From contig SNVD02011111.1 in the NCBI GenBank assembly GCA_013180625.2, positions 186,001 to 250,000 on the forward strand: a stretch of 64,000 bases of DNA, written 5' to 3'. The stretch is from Boswellia sacra. Taxonomy: Eukaryota; Streptophyta; Magnoliopsida; Sapindales; Burseraceae. The translations under genes and the position numbers were made by a program. Below are positions 47,560 to 63,805 of this stretch, piece after piece; within the stretch, counting starts at the first letter, position 1, and each line of letters begins with the position of its first letter. The notes under the pieces are model-generated. The model searched no databases. It had not been told where the DNA came from and was given only the letters and a program-made list of their open reading frames with translations.

Positions 47560-48215
47560 ATTATTATTGATACAAAACTGGCTTAGAATCTTTTTTCGTT
47601 GACTTAGATTTCCTATATAATTAATATACACCCATGAAATAATAAAATTAATTACAATATCTCCGACATCTTAATATATATTAAAAAAAAAAAACTTACT
47701 GTGTTTTAGATGGTTGGTTACAAGTGAGAAAGCTTTAATTAAAAGGCTAGCTATTTGTTAATAGTTTTAGTTTCGTATGCTTGAGATGAGGTCTTAAACT
47801 TCTGTCGTGATTAATGATAGGATGATGAGATGGGTCAGTTGTATTATTTGACTATGACTAAATAAATTAAATAAAAAAATTCTATAAATAATGTTCTTGA
47901 CTTTTATGTATATACATACACATGTATTTATATGTGTGCCACTAATTTCATACATTTGGGCGTGCAGACTTTAATTATAATATATGCATTGTGAAAGCTG
48001 GTTGCCCCAAACGCTCTCTGGTGGGGGATATTATTTTTGGATTTATCACTACAAAATCCAATTATTAATTACTAAAGGTGGAGGGTTTTTGAGTCATAAG
48101 TTCATTAATATAAACCGCCGAGACTGCGTAATACATCACATACAATTTCTTAGTTCACAAACACAATTGATTTCTTGCTTCTGCATCATATCAAAGTAAA
48201 CCAAACGCTTGGCGA
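47560..48215. other. intergenic, nothing recognised
   Basis: AT-rich with an ATT trinucleotide run near 47553. A short open frame at 47984-48199 has no family features. Confidence 0.45.
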
Positions 48216-48219
48216 TAGT

Positions 48220-49060
48220 TAAATTAACATGGAAGTGCTTTTGAAAAAGCATTTATAGATATTTTGTTTTCTCTTGATTTGATATATTAGTTTGAAAGGA
48301 AGGAAAAAAGAAAAGTTGTGGGCCTAATAGGAACTTGACAATGTAGAAGTTGAAATAAAGGCAAATATGAAATTGCTGCTTGTGTTGGTTAGTGCGTAGG
48401 CATGTGGCTTGTTTACACATCAATTTTTTCGAATCTTGTTGAGTTCTTGACCTGCCGTGACCTTTCCTGTACACCACATAATTCGTCGGCTGCTAGTGCT
48501 GGAGGTAATGTAGGGACGAAACCGATCACCAATAGCTAGCAGCTCCAAAGCAATAAAGTTAATTGATAGTCTCCAATCCATCAACTGTTTTAATTTAATT
48601 TCACTCATGTTCCATCGATTCATTATCAATCTCCCGATATGATCAAATACATGATTTATGTGTTACACTAACTCTCAGAAATGGATAAATTATTTTCAAA
48701 TTTTTTATTAAATATAATATTAAACTATTGAATCTCTATTGGTTAAAACAATCATTCCACATAAGCACTTACAACTTAAGACAGGGCATGATGGCACATA
48801 GGAGAAAGAGGCCAAAAGCACCGATAAAAGTTCGTGCAGTTTTGAATTGAATGACAAACTGTATGTATATCAACTAAATTATTTGGACTGGGGCTCGGCC
48901 AACCTTCTTAGACCGGAACATGTTTGAAGGAAAGACGATAAGCATCACCTAATATTTACATATGTATGGTCAAGTCAACCAACAAATGGCCGAACTGAAT
49001 TTCCACCAGAAAACCATTTCCCACCATATATATATGTTCAGCCGTAGATTTAAAGCAGAT
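48220..49060. repeat. ZIP-locus spacer repeats (parts)
   Basis: 48225-48640 matches the spacer near 52060-52430 (GGAAGTGCTTTT, then a CTTGAC..TTGAC..CGTGC series). 48770-49060 matches 43290-43520 and 14730-14880 (GGCCAAAAGCAC, AACATGTTTGA, GTCAAGTCAACCAACAAAT). Confidence 0.5.
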
Positions 49061-49910
49061 TAATTCTTCTATATAATTTTGTATGTCTAATATTTTGTTT
49101 TCAATAGAGTTTAATAAATATAAAAATATGTTATATTTCATCAACAATGTTATAATTGTTATATTTATAAAATATAAATTTTACAACGTGACGTAATAAT
49201 CTAAGTAATAAAATCTTATTAGAAATATAATTTTTTTATTTATTTTTATTTTTTAATAAATTTTTATTATATAAATTATCAAATCAAATTATAAATTATA
49301 AATTATATAAATATTAAAAATCTAATATTATTTATATTTTATATATTTAAGTGCATGTATGTATATGCGCTACGAGCTGGCGGTAAAAAAAGACTCGGTG
49401 CAAAATTGTTTCTACAAATATAAATATAAATTGAAGTGAAAGGAGACGTGGGGTCAGTGAGATGGGAAAGCAAACAAAAGAAAGAGATGAGAAAGATACG
49501 ACTTACGAGGGAGAGAGAAGAGAAAATGAGTATTTAGTTTTATCAACTGAGGTGAAATACAATACAGTAAAGATGGTGGGACTATCAACAGAAGCTACCG
49601 CCGCCCACTTTAACAAATAGGATTTTGCCATTTCAAGAGCCAATGAAGTGTGCCGAAACCTGGACCAATGATGATGCAATGACCTTTAAAATAACAAATA
49701 GAAATTGGCCTTCAACCAATAATAAATTGGTAATTGGACAACTAAATTAATGGGTTTCACGGTCTCATTAATTTTTGGATGGAAACTCACCTTATTTTGT
49801 AAAACACCCTTTGAATTCTACTATTTAAAATAATTATATTTAAATTTATTAAAAAATATCCTGTGAAATAAAAATCAAGATAAAAAAAATATAATTGTAT
49901 AATAAATTAT
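49061..49910. other. AT-rich intergenic, no gene recognised
   Basis: A purine-rich stretch lies at 49440-49520; no element ends or open frames of note. Confidence 0.45.
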
Positions 49911-49914
49911 AAAA

Positions 49915-51620
49915 TGGTGTTGGGCGTGTTTCTACTGTCTCGGTAAAAACCTTGCTAGGAAAACTCAATGAGATAAAACCTAATCGAAAGAAAAAAGTGT
50001 ACAGTACATATGTGTCAATAATACTCCCCTGAATGGCTATGTCCCCTAATCATGACAGAATAACTTTTATCAAATTTATTGCTTGTTAAGTCATCGCACA
50101 CCGATCTTGTATATTAACTTCTCAAATGTTGATGTCGATAAAGTCTTGGTGAACAAATATGTAAGATTGTCATTAGAATGTATTTGTTTCATATCGATCT
50201 TTCGGTTTTCTTAAAGTTCATGTGTGTAGAAGAACTTGGGTGAAATGTGCTTCGTTTTGTCTCCTTTGTTGTATCCTGCTCTGACTTGAGCAATATAAGC
50301 TGCATTATCTTCATATATAATTGTTGGGATCTATGGTACAGATAATCTATATGAACTCTAGATGTGTTGAATAACAGATCATAACCATATACACTCTTGG
50401 ATGGCCTCATGCAATGCAAGTATTTCAGAATGGTTACAAGAAGTAGCAAGCAAACTCTCTTTGGTAGATCACCATAAAATTGTCGTCCCGTTATAAGTAA
50501 AAACATATCCAGTTTGAGATCAAGCTTTATGGAGATTAGATAAATAACTGGTATCAGCATATACAACTAAACCAAGATTTTCATAATGCTCTTATGAAAA
50601 GATTAATCCCAAATCAGTGGTTCCCAGAAGATAACAAAAAATATATTTAATTCCATTCTAATGCTGTCTAGTGGGTGAAGAACTAAATCTTTCTAATAAA
50701 TTAACTGTAAATGTAATATCAGGTCTAGTAGATTGTGCCAAATACATTAATGCATCTACAACATTCAAATATAGTACTTTAAATATATGTTCATCATCTT
50801 CTTTAGGGCAGAATGGATCTGTTTTAGGATCAAGAGATCTAACAACCACTGAGGTACTCAATGGTTGAGCCTTACCTATATCAAACAGTTTTAAAACCAT
50901 TTCTGTATATGCTGACTGATGAATAGATACGTCATCTGAACTATGCTCGATTTGCTGGCCGAGACAGTATTTTGTTTTTCTCAAATCTTTGATTTCAAAT
51001 TCTCTTTCAAATACTACTATATTTTCATTTTAGATATCTTTCATTTGAAACAAAAATTTGAAATGAACAAAAATTTGAAATCTTTCATTTCAAATTTTCA
51101 TTTCAAGTACCTTGAATCTCTTCAAAAGTCCCAATTAAATTCATATCATTGATATATACTACTATAATAGCAAAACTAGATTTTGACTTTACATAAGGGC
51201 ATATGGGATATCTCTTCTTCACCAAGCATTAACTTTTATATTATACAACAATCTTCTAGATTGTTTCAATCCATACAGAGCTCTGTCACCTTGAGTACAT
51301 GCTTTTTAGCTTTATTTCAATTACTTTAAGCCTTTTAAATCCTTTGGGGATTTTTATATGTAGATGCCAGAATCAAACTTATTATACAAGTAAGACGTAG
51401 TCATACCATAAGATGCATGTGAAGTTTCCTTTATAATTGCCAAATTAATCAAATATCTTAAAGATAATCACACCTATTGTGGAGATTGTGCTTTGAGAGA
51501 AATCTTGAGCTTCAAGTCAAGCTTTATATTTGACAATTTTATTAATTTCTATCCATTTGTATCCATTCCACATGAAACTAAAATGAAGATGCATTTATTG
51601 GTGTTAATTGTTCAGTTTCT
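49915..51620 (-). pseudogene. Copia pol relic (RT C-terminus, RNase H) with 3' end
   Basis: Minus-strand fragments in several frames follow Copia order. Near 51290 is ACTQGDRALYGLKQS (RT). Then DIPYALM and SQNLVLLL relics follow, and 50984-50658 has YCLGQQIEHSSDDVSIHQSAY and LMYLAQSTRPDITFTVNLL. RNase H at about 50560-50190 reads GYDLLFN relics, then in another frame EDNAAYIAQVRAGYNKGDKT and KHISPKFFYTHEL. The polypurine-like AGGGGAGTATTATTGACA lies at about 50030. LTR-type sequence follows (GCAAGGTTTTTACCGAGACAG, about 49935-49960). Many stops and frameshifts: long dead. Confidence 0.85.
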
Positions 51621-52039
51621 TGAAAATTAAAAAGACAAAAAATTAGAGTTCACTAGAATATCATCCAACCCAGCCCAATAATCCAATAATATGATTTATT
51701 TGATTTGACATTGAAGATAATATAATAAAATATCATCTTCTTATAAAAAAATAAAAGAATTTAAAAAAATTAATCTATAATCAATTTTAGGGACAAACAA
51801 TATCATGAACACATTTTTTATGTGATTTTATATATATACATTAATAATCCGATTATTGATTTTACTGAATATATTTGAAAATTTATTAAAATATCAAAAA
51901 TTAACATAAACACACACACATACATATATATAACTTGATTTTTTAATTTATAACTTTGATAGTCTCTTTGAGTTTAAAGAGGGATGACATAATTAAATGG
52001 ACTCGGGACATAACTAGTATAAATCCACAGGACATGGTT

Positions 52040-52690
52040 ACGGAGTTATAAGTAAAATGGAAGTGCTTTTACAAAGGCACGCTAAGCATAGTCTCTTGAT
52101 AGAGATGATAATAACGACCATAGCTTAATTTGAAAGAAAGAAGAAATCAAGGATGAAAAGTCATGACGTAATGGTAACTTGAAATTAATGTCTGGAAGTG
52201 GAAGAAAAATGGAAATGAAGTGACAGGATCACTTGACCATGGCTAGCACTTCGCAATTTCGCATGTCGTTTTTGTTGATGCCTGGGCCAGAGTACAGCTA
52301 GCCTTAGCTTGTTTTGTTTCGATTTTCGAAGGTTGACGTTGTTTCGTGTAGTTGACCTTGACCTAGCTAGCTAGCTGTAATACAACGGTTACCGCTAGTC
52401 GAGGCCGAAGGCGTGCATTGCATATACGTATATCATCTTGTTTATCAAGAATCAATAATGTTCTTATAAAACGACCGAAAACTGGCATTGACTTCAAACC
52501 TTCTTGCATACTTAGAGCTTTATCAAAAGATATATCTTAATTTTCACAGGATCAGAAACTTTGCACTTACAAGAGCCCAACCAACTTCTTCATGAAGGAA
52601 CAAGTGTTGAGCTTCAATTTCAAACCAATATGCATGAATATTTGAACAATAATCAACCAGATTTGGATAACATTTAAGAGAGAATTTAAT
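52040..52690. repeat. ZIP-locus spacer repeat, copy 3
   Basis: Matches 5140-5830 and 15320-20600 in order: GGAAGTGCTTTTACAAA, GAAATGAAGTGACAG, CGCAATT, GATGCCTGGGCCAG, TCAAGAATCAATAATGTTCTT, CAGAAACTTTGCACTTACAAGA (paired with 20477) and ATATTTGAACAATAATCAA (paired with 20552). Confidence 0.6.
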
Positions 52691-52699
52691 CCACAATCA

Positions 52700-53975
52700 T
52701 ATTAATTATACGTTAATGATAAACTTTACGTATGGAGCGGTTAAGAAATATGAGATACGTTGTAGCACATTGTGATATTATCTTATTGCTACCATACGTA
52801 AAGTTATTTGTGTGAGATGTTTAAATAACTTGATTTGCAATTTATGAGTTGTGATGGGAGTGGGATGACATGAGATGGGTCCAATATTCCATTATTATAG
52901 TATTTCACTAAATAAATGAACAAATTTCTCAATTAAAAATTCTGTAAACGGTTTTGATTCGAATAGATGTGTATATATATTTATTCACATGCGATCATTG
53001 GATATAAATGTATTGGAGTGTTATGGCAGTTGGGGCAGAAGGGTATATTTTTATGGATTGATTATATATTGGATGTACTTATTATGCAAGTTAATCAGTG
53101 GAGATAGGGCTCGAGTGGTGAATCCACCCAAAGACGAGGAAAGGAGTACGGGACAATGACATCCTATTTCTTGATTCACACGGGGAATCGTGATAATTTG
53201 CTTCTATACATGCGTAGCTTTGGAAGGGGAATAGCAATTAATTGACAAGCTGACTTGTCAAAAAGGCCAACAAGAGAGGATGACAAGTCGTGGCATAGCC
53301 TGTGTGGTGAAGAAAATGCCAGTTGCATAACCAAGAAAAGAGAAGAAAAAAAAAAAAAAAAAAGGAGTTTTGGCGATTGATTGTATAGTCGCCTCCAGTT
53401 TGTTTCCTTCCAATTTTCCAATCTTTGCGGTGGAGTTGAGTTGACCTGACCTAACAAACATTCTTAAAACCCCACTCACTCCATCTACTCCTTTTTTTTT
53501 TTTTTTTGTTTTCCTGATAACCCATCATTCTGTTACAATTTCATCACCTATAGAACTTTATTTTTCGATTGAGTTCAAAACAGTTTACTTTTAAGAATTA
53601 ATCAAAATCTCCGACTATTCATAAAAGTAATTGATGATAGATGGGATATTTATATCATGATAGTAACTACACTAATAATAGCCTTGCAAGTTGATAAACC
53701 ACAAAAACAAGTTCTTCAAAAAGGTAATATCTGCAACCAGAGCCACTAACATACCAATTTCATGCATATGACTTACAGATTTCCAACGACTCACAATCAC
53801 ACTAAAGAAATATTAACTTACAAAATGGAGGGGAGAAATAAAAGCTTCCAGTCAAATCCAAAATCCCTTTAGTAGTATTTTGCCTTCTATAGTACTCTAC
53901 ATGAACCCACAAGTAATACAACCAGGCACACATTTTGCAGCAGACCTACTACATGCAATCATAGAAAGCTAGCTA
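52700..53975. other. intergenic and 3' flank of the cytidylyltransferase gene
   Basis: No gene. Poly-A/poly-T runs lie at about 53343-53362 and 53491-53507. The last 150 bp should hold the 3' UTR of the minus-strand gene ending at 53979. Confidence 0.5.
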
Positions 53976-53978
53976 TAT

Positions 53979-57637
<3,659 letters not shown>

Positions 57638-57639
57638 TT

Positions 57640-58490
57640 CAATTATAGAATTAAACAAACTTTAATTTTCATAATTTTTTTTTCTTCTCTTCTGTGTTAG
57701 CAAACACGTCCTTTTTATTTTTGTTTTTAATATTTTTACTTTTATTTCCTGTTTAAGCGTTTTCACCTGCGAATATCCGCTTCTTCCGCTTTCATTCTAT
57801 TTTTCTTGTTTTTTGTTTTTCACATAGTTTTCTCTTTTATTATTCTTCTTCTTGTCTTGTCTTGTCATACTTTTCAATTAATTAAATAAATTATTGTACC
57901 TTTAATTTGCTCAATTTAATTTCCAATCTTATTTCATTGAATATCATCTACTATAATTGACCAATTGAGTGTCGGCAACTTTATACTCTACTCTTTATAT
58001 ATCATAACACAAATTAACCTACTTCCTACACCTGCATACCTGCATCAATTCAAATTCGATTGATGTTATTAAAAAAATGTATATATATTAAAAAGTTAGA
58101 AGAGGCGTACCAAAAAAGTTTATAAAAGTTAATTAAAGAGAAAGGGTCTAGAATATTTGTTAGAATTTAATTAAACTAAACTATAATATGGATGAGTGAA
58201 ATATTTTCAACAAAAGCCAATCTAATTTAATTTGGATTTCGAATGCTCCTTGTTCTAATTAGAATGCATGGCACAACATAAGGTAGCTTGAATTTCTTGA
58301 ACCCCATCAATGCTTGCTCCGGCACACGGATAATATTTATATTTCACTTTTGATTTCAAATGTTGGCCGTGTATTGAGAAAAGCATAAATTGATGAATTA
58401 TATAATTTATAGTTATTGGTTTCACATATTTCATGATTGTGATAAACGTTATATGATATATATATAGGATATGTCAAGAATACAGCTAGA
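57640..58490. other. promoter/5' UTR of CCT and 3' flank of the pectinesterase gene
   Basis: The CCT 5' leader is pyrimidine-rich on the minus side (57660-57860, with TTCTTCTT runs). The rest is AT-rich; no further gene. Confidence 0.45.
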
Positions 58491-58497
58491 CATATGG

Positions 58498-60088
58498 CTA
58501 ATTGTAAGATTGCAGCCATTGATCGGCATCAATGAATGATATGTTAAGAAAAGGAGAAGCCTGTGTGTCATTCAGTCTCTGAACATAAGGTGCCCTCATC
58601 GTCATGTCAGCTCCTGCTCCTGTGCAATTGTATTCTCCATAGAAAATAGTCCTGCAGCATGCATGCATAAAACAAAATTAATTAATTAATCATGTTTAAC
58701 AACCTACGAACATGATTAATATAATAGATTATATATGTGTTTGGAGTGCATGCATACTGGTCTCTTGTTGGGTCGTTGAAGTCATTCCAACCTTCCGGGG
58801 CAATTATATCAGTCATGGAAGTGAATGCAAAAACGACCCGAGAGAATGGTCTCCAAGCTCGCCCTAGCCATATCCTTCCGGTGCCTCCCACTGTGCAGTT
58901 CACAAATGCGAAGCCTGTGTTATCATCCTTGGAAGCTCTGCCATGTGCTGTCACTGCTCCGTTTATCGCCTTCGACCCTGGAGCCCCCGGGTTTGCCATG
59001 GAAATCAACTGGCAACTCTGTAGTCAACACAGAGACGATTAACAAATGGGACAATTAAATTTGACAACCTGGAAGTTTATTCTTTTTAGTTAATCAACCA
59101 AAAGAACACCTTTCTAAAACCTTAATCAGTTGATTAATTTAAGATTCTTTTTGAAGTCTGTGATATAGGTTACTCAGTATTAGGGTTTATGTTCCCTGAT
59201 ATGTGGAACGAATCTTGATTTATATATATATTTTATTCGATCTTTATGAACAGTAAAGTTAATGGGAGATTGAATTAAAGTCTATAACTTAAGTTTCAAG
59301 TGATTTTCAGAAGTTCCTCCAAAAAAAATTAAAAAAAAAAACCTAAGATGTTGCTTTTACCAAATCTATCTTTAATTAATCTCTCAAGTAATAATATATA
59401 TACAATCGATATGTATAAAAGATTTTATGTAATCTTAAATGGTATATATTGGGAGAATACCATTAGATAGATAAAAAATAATATTATTAGATAGATAAAA
59501 AATAATATTATTAGATAGATAAAAAATAATATTAGTAAAATAATATTAGTAAGTGAAAGAAGTTAAAATAAATGATACGATAATCACTCATTCAATGAAA
59601 TTGTATTTCATGGTTAACTATATATATACAATTCATTAATTAATAACTTGATTGTACGTTTAATATTATTCTAATTTCTCGTAAGGTCCAATTCTTTTCA
59701 TCTCACTTTCCCATCATATCAAACACAAATATTGTTAAACCGATCATATAAGATTGCTTAAAAGCTGAACTTACCTCATAAAGTGACCTACCATTGCCAA
59801 AAATGAAATCAATGGAACCTTGGATATAACAGTCTTTGAAGTAATGACGACCTTTGTCATCATGAAGTGTGTCTTGAGCTCCAAAGAATCCACAACCCCA
59901 AAAGGCAGCCTGATCTCCTGATACTCTTATTGCAACTGCCTGAGCCCCAACGTCTCCCGGGCTTGGAATTGGCGCCACATTCTAGTACAAATGGATAAAC
60001 AAATCATCATTATCATCATATAGTCATTAATTTCTTTCTCTCTAGAGACAACATATGCAAGTGTTGGTGTAATCATACATGCATAGTG

Positions 60089-60147
<59 letters not shown>

Positions 60148-60805
60148 ATATCTTACCATGAAGCTTATGTTCTTAGCAACAAAGTTGTTAGCGAAAACTT
60201 GGACAGAACCGCTATAAAATGTGCCGTTTGCTGACTTAGCCGTGTCGTTCCATGCAATAGCAGTTGATGTAAAACCTTGTCCTTGAAATGTTATATTTGG
60301 TTTGGTTCTTGCAATGTTGACCTTCTCACTGCACAACACACAATTATGAGATATGCGTGCACGTTAAAAAGCTTGAAAAGCACGTTAGACCTTGGGATGA
60401 AGATGATCAGAGAAGATCAATTTTGAAAACCATGAAATCTTACTAGTAAAAGCCAGAGTTGATGAGTATGATGTTTCGTTTCAGGCTAAAATTTGCCACT
60501 GCATCAACAGCTGCTTGCACTGTTGTGAAGTTACAGCACCCATTTCGATCAACACAAAAATAAGAAGTTGTGTTTGTATCTGGAGGGATAAAATCAGATG
60601 GAAAATCATCACAAATTGATACTACTTTCCCTTTATCAGAATGCTTATGGCGGTTGAAAATATCAATTATGTCAGTAGAGAATGGTGAAAATGCGATTAT
60701 CGTACTAAGATCAAATGTGGTGCTTTGATCAATGAGAAAAGTTGAAATCAAAACTGAAAAAGCAGCTACAAGAAGAGCGAGAACGATGTTTGTGAGACTC
60801 ATCAT
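58498..60805 (-). CDS. pectinesterase (pectin methylesterase), membrane-anchored, without inhibitor domain
   Basis: Five exons: 60805-60444, 60328-60157, 59981-59775, 59017-58758 and 58651-58498 (1155 bp, 384 aa), all GT-AG. It removes methyl esters from cell-wall homogalacturonan. The N-terminus has a hydrophobic anchor or signal ([20 protein letters not shown]), then a luminal/apoplastic linker ([20 protein letters not shown]). The right-handed beta-helix domain starts [14 protein letters not shown]. Motifs: [46 protein letters not shown] with the first catalytic Asp; [17 protein letters not shown] with the second Asp (signature 2); [13 protein letters not shown] with the substrate-binding Arg. 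There is no PMEI pro-domain (type I layout). The style is that of Arabidopsis PME15-like enzymes. ATG codons at 60805 and 60802 are both possible. A TATA-like TATATATAATC lies about 30 bp upstream. Confidence 0.95.
60099..60143. repeat. (TA)n microsatellite in pectinesterase intron 2
   Basis: About 22 TA units, preceded by a short (GT)n tract (60087-60097), beginning roughly 15 bp from the intron's 5' splice site at 60156. Confidence 0.9.
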
Positions 60806-60849
60806 TAATTGGAGTAGAGAGGAAAGGAATGAGATTATATATATTTCAT

Positions 60850-61213
60850 ATTGGAATAGGAGAATGCAGAAACATGCACTTGACGTGTAAGAATTGATGG
60901 CATGTCTTACAAATCACCCTGTCCCCTTTCATACTCTTGCAGAGAAATGGTTACCAACCTACCTACGGTATATGCATGCTTGGATTGACAACTCACTTAA
61001 TATTTTCGAAGCAAATTGAGGTTAAAGTTTGTGTTGCAGCCAAATCATTCACAAAGTTACTGATAAGATATGTTAGCAAATGAGTTTCTTCTACCATCTA
61101 ATATTATTCTGCTCCATATTATGACAAAAGTTCAAATTTTATCTACTCAAGCAAGTAGATATAATTCTAATGTTTTTGGTCTCAGTTTTGATCCACTACT
61201 AGTTGACATATCC
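60850..61213. other. pectinesterase upstream region
   Basis: Nothing beyond the core promoter was recognised. Confidence 0.4.
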
Positions 61214-61221
61214 ATGCTGAT

Positions 61222-61842
61222 TAGAGGTGGAATCGGGTAGGGTTGGGGGTGGGGATGTCATCCCCATCCCCGTCCCCAATTAAAATATCAATCCACATCC
61301 CCTATTAATCCCCAATTTTTTAAATCGGGGATAGGGATGGGGAATCCCCAAAGTCAAAATGCATTCCCATCCCCATCCCCAACCCCATTTACTTGTTAAA
61401 AATTTAAAATTTTAACTTTCAAAATTTATACTTTGAAATAAAACATATTTTAAATTACAACTATAAACCTTAAGCAACATACCTACAAATAAATATTAAT
61501 AAATCTTTAGACAATCAACATCCTTAAAATAAATCTTTAGGCAAACAAAAGTGGGCTAGGTTGGGCTTGGGTTTTATTAAAGTAGGCGGGATATTAAGTT
61601 TTATAAGAGGGGAGATAACAAGGGTCTAAATATCATATTAATAATATATATTTTTATTTTAATTTCGGAAAGCGGACCGGGCTGGGCTTGGAGCGTAATC
61701 CCCATCCCCATCCCCATTTAATTTCGGATAAAATTATTATTCTCATCCCCACCCCATTCCCTATTTTTGGCTCCCCATCCCCGACCCAAACGGGTTGGGG
61801 AATTGCGAGGCCCCATCCCCATTAGGATTGGTTTCACCTCTA
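61222..61842. mobile_element. non-autonomous hAT element with G/C-run termini
   Basis: Perfect 8-bp target duplications ATGCTGAT flank it (61214-61221, 61843-61850). The termini are TAGAGGTGGAATC and, in complement, TAGAGGTGAAACC. Both subterminal regions are packed with CCCCAT / ATGGGG hexamers (CATCCCCATCCCC and complements), around an AT-rich core. No transposase. Confidence 0.92.
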
Positions 61843-61850
61843 ATGCTGAT

Positions 61851-62420
61851 GGCATATATATTATTATTATTCATTTAATTTTTGTGGGTCTTTGTTATAA
61901 TAACCCAATGGTTATAAGAAATCTAAGCATTTATGGAGCGCTACATCAATTTTAAACTAGACATTCATGGCCCAATAGCTTTTCAAGAAGCCCACTTTCA
62001 ACTTCTAATCCAAATGGAGTCTCCTCCTTTCAGATAAGGCAACTGGCTGGCAACAATTTTTGTAACAAACAAAAACAAGGCAACAACCTTACCAAGAGCC
62101 AAACTGAGCCCAAACAAGAAGTCACAAAAAAATTAATTCCAATTATACTACTTGCAGTATAAGCAATGGCAAAGTCGCCAGAAACACCTCCCATGTTGAG
62201 TCGCAAGCCTCTCTCTTACATAAATAAGAGATTAAGTAACATGAAGAACTGATCTAGAGATTCAGCTAGCTTGAATATTCTAATCAATCAGACTGAAGAC
62301 TTGACTCTTTTTTTCCTTTTTTTTTTTTTTTTTTTTTTTTTTGGTGTTAGAGCCTTTCACAGGTTTGTTTTATAGATGCTCAATCCAAACTCACCTGGCA
62401 TTTAACATGCAACCACACAA
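61851..62420. other. intergenic between hAT element and COX5C
   Basis: A long T-run (about 62306-62341) is the only feature. It could be the A-tail of an old minus-strand retroposed sequence, but no body was recognised. Confidence 0.4.
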
Positions 62421-62732
62421 GATGCTGTCATTAGCTCATTCCAATAAAAGGGTATACACAGCACATTGGCTGTACAAGCTTTATTGATTCATTCACAAGA
62501 ATCATTTCTTGCTCCAGCGTTAATACACAGAGAGAACTGGCAACAAAATAGTGTTCCAGGCTAAGCAATTTTGAAAGCAAAAATGTGGGGGCGTCTCAGT
62601 ACAGAAACTTATTTATTTAAAATCCAAACTAAGTACTCTCATCTTATAGATTTATGAGACAAATGAAAAGACAAATATCACAGGCACTTTTGAGGGAGGC
62701 CATCCACATCACAATCACAAGAAAAGAAAAGT

Positions 62733-62924
62733 TTAGTCTTCTGCAACAACACTAATCTCGCCTTTCTCTAGTAAGTCATAAAATGCCCTCACTTTCCTCT
62801 GCTCATTCCAGTGATGCATCTTCCAAAAACCACCAGCAGTCAATCCAAGTGCAATTCCAATACATATCTCCTTGACAACACTTGGTCCTTTCAAGGTGGC
62901 ATGAGCTATCTTGTGAGCAGCCAT
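62733..62924 (-). CDS. COX5C: cytochrome c oxidase subunit 5C
   Basis: A single coding exon for 63 aa: MAAHKIAHATLKGPSVVKEI, then one transmembrane segment CIGIALGLTAGGFWKMHHW and a soluble tail RKVRAFYDLLEKGEISVVAE ending in D. This is the full length and pattern of the plant-specific small subunit of mitochondrial complex IV (inner membrane), nuclear-encoded and without a cleaved presequence. The start follows a splice-acceptor-like TTTCTGCTTCTAG ending about 30 bp upstream (near 62955), as expected for the leader intron usual in this gene family. A candidate poly(A) signal (AATAAA-type) lies near 62610-62620 on the minus strand. Confidence 0.95.
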   Translation of the reverse strand: MAAHKIAHATLKGPSVVKEICIGIALGLTAGGFWKMHHWNEQRKVRAFYDLLEKGEISVVAED

Positions 62925-62955
62925 TTCACTTCTAGTTAAAAGGCAGTAGACCTAG

Positions 62956-63700
62956 AAGCAGAAACATGTTATCCCCATTTTTCAGTAATCAGACATTAAC
63001 ATCTGCGAGACAAACAAACAGCAACAAGAGGGGCCAAGAACACTAGTGACATATGCATAAACCACTAATTGTGTTTACCATACCTTTATCCCTAAATCTA
63101 ACCAGATTAATGCAAGGACTCGGAGATTATGTTTTGCTTCCAGAGCTAAAAATTCTTTATCAAGAAATAATAATAATAAAAACATTAATAACCATAACCC
63201 CACAGCATGTATGCCCAGTTGTAAAATTGAGGAGTATTGTCAAAACCCCTAAAAATTCTTTATCAAGAAATAATAATAATAAAAACATTAATAACCATAA
63301 CCCCCCAGCATGTATGCCCAGTTGTAAAATTGAGGAGTATTGTCAAAACCCATAGCTTTTAATAGTTAGGAAACTCATGAGATATTTATCTCAGGTAAGT
63401 GACCTGAAGCAGATACCGCACTTAGCTCGACTCATGCTTGATCACTTGCCAGTGTCTACAGAAATAGATGGTTTTCCAATTGCGACAAAAATCAGTTTTC
63501 TTGATAGCAACAGTAACATACAATAGTTATTTCTTATAAAATCATTTGATTCAGGTCAGGGGCAGGCTTTCAATTGAAATCCAAAATATCATTCTTTTAA
63601 TTAACAGCATCATACATCATTTATGCATACGTGCCCATCCTTGACATTTACATTGCAGTAGCAAATAAATGTTTAATGGGTTTTATTAAAAATTTCATTC
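62956..63700 (-). other. COX5C: probable 5' UTR intron and promoter of COX5C, with tandem repeat
   Basis: No coding sequence. It contains the 103-bp tandem duplication at 63146-63351. The leader exon could not be placed. Confidence 0.45.
63146..63351. repeat. tandem duplication, 2 x 103 bp
   Basis: CTAAAAATTCTTTATCAAG to GTATTGTCAAAACCC occurs twice head to tail (63146-63248 and 63249-63351), differing at about one or two bases (CCCCAC against CCCCCC). A very recent duplication. Confidence 0.95.
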
Positions 63701-63710
63701 TACGTAGACG

Positions 63711-63805
63711 TCATGCCCTAACAAAGACTGCCTCTGAATCCAATTCAGATTGACCATTATTAGGAATTTCAAGTGGATCCAAGCAAGTGTTTTGACGCAT
63801 TACAA
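63711..63805 (-). CDS. possible last exon of a neighbouring gene (partial)
   Basis: After an acceptor-like TTTTTTTTCTTATAG, a 95-nt segment reads VMRQNTCLDPLEIPNNGQSE and LDSEAVFVRA, then TGA. The composition is protein-like and the acceptor is good, but it is short, I do not recognise the family, and the rest would lie to the right of the window. Confidence 0.35.
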
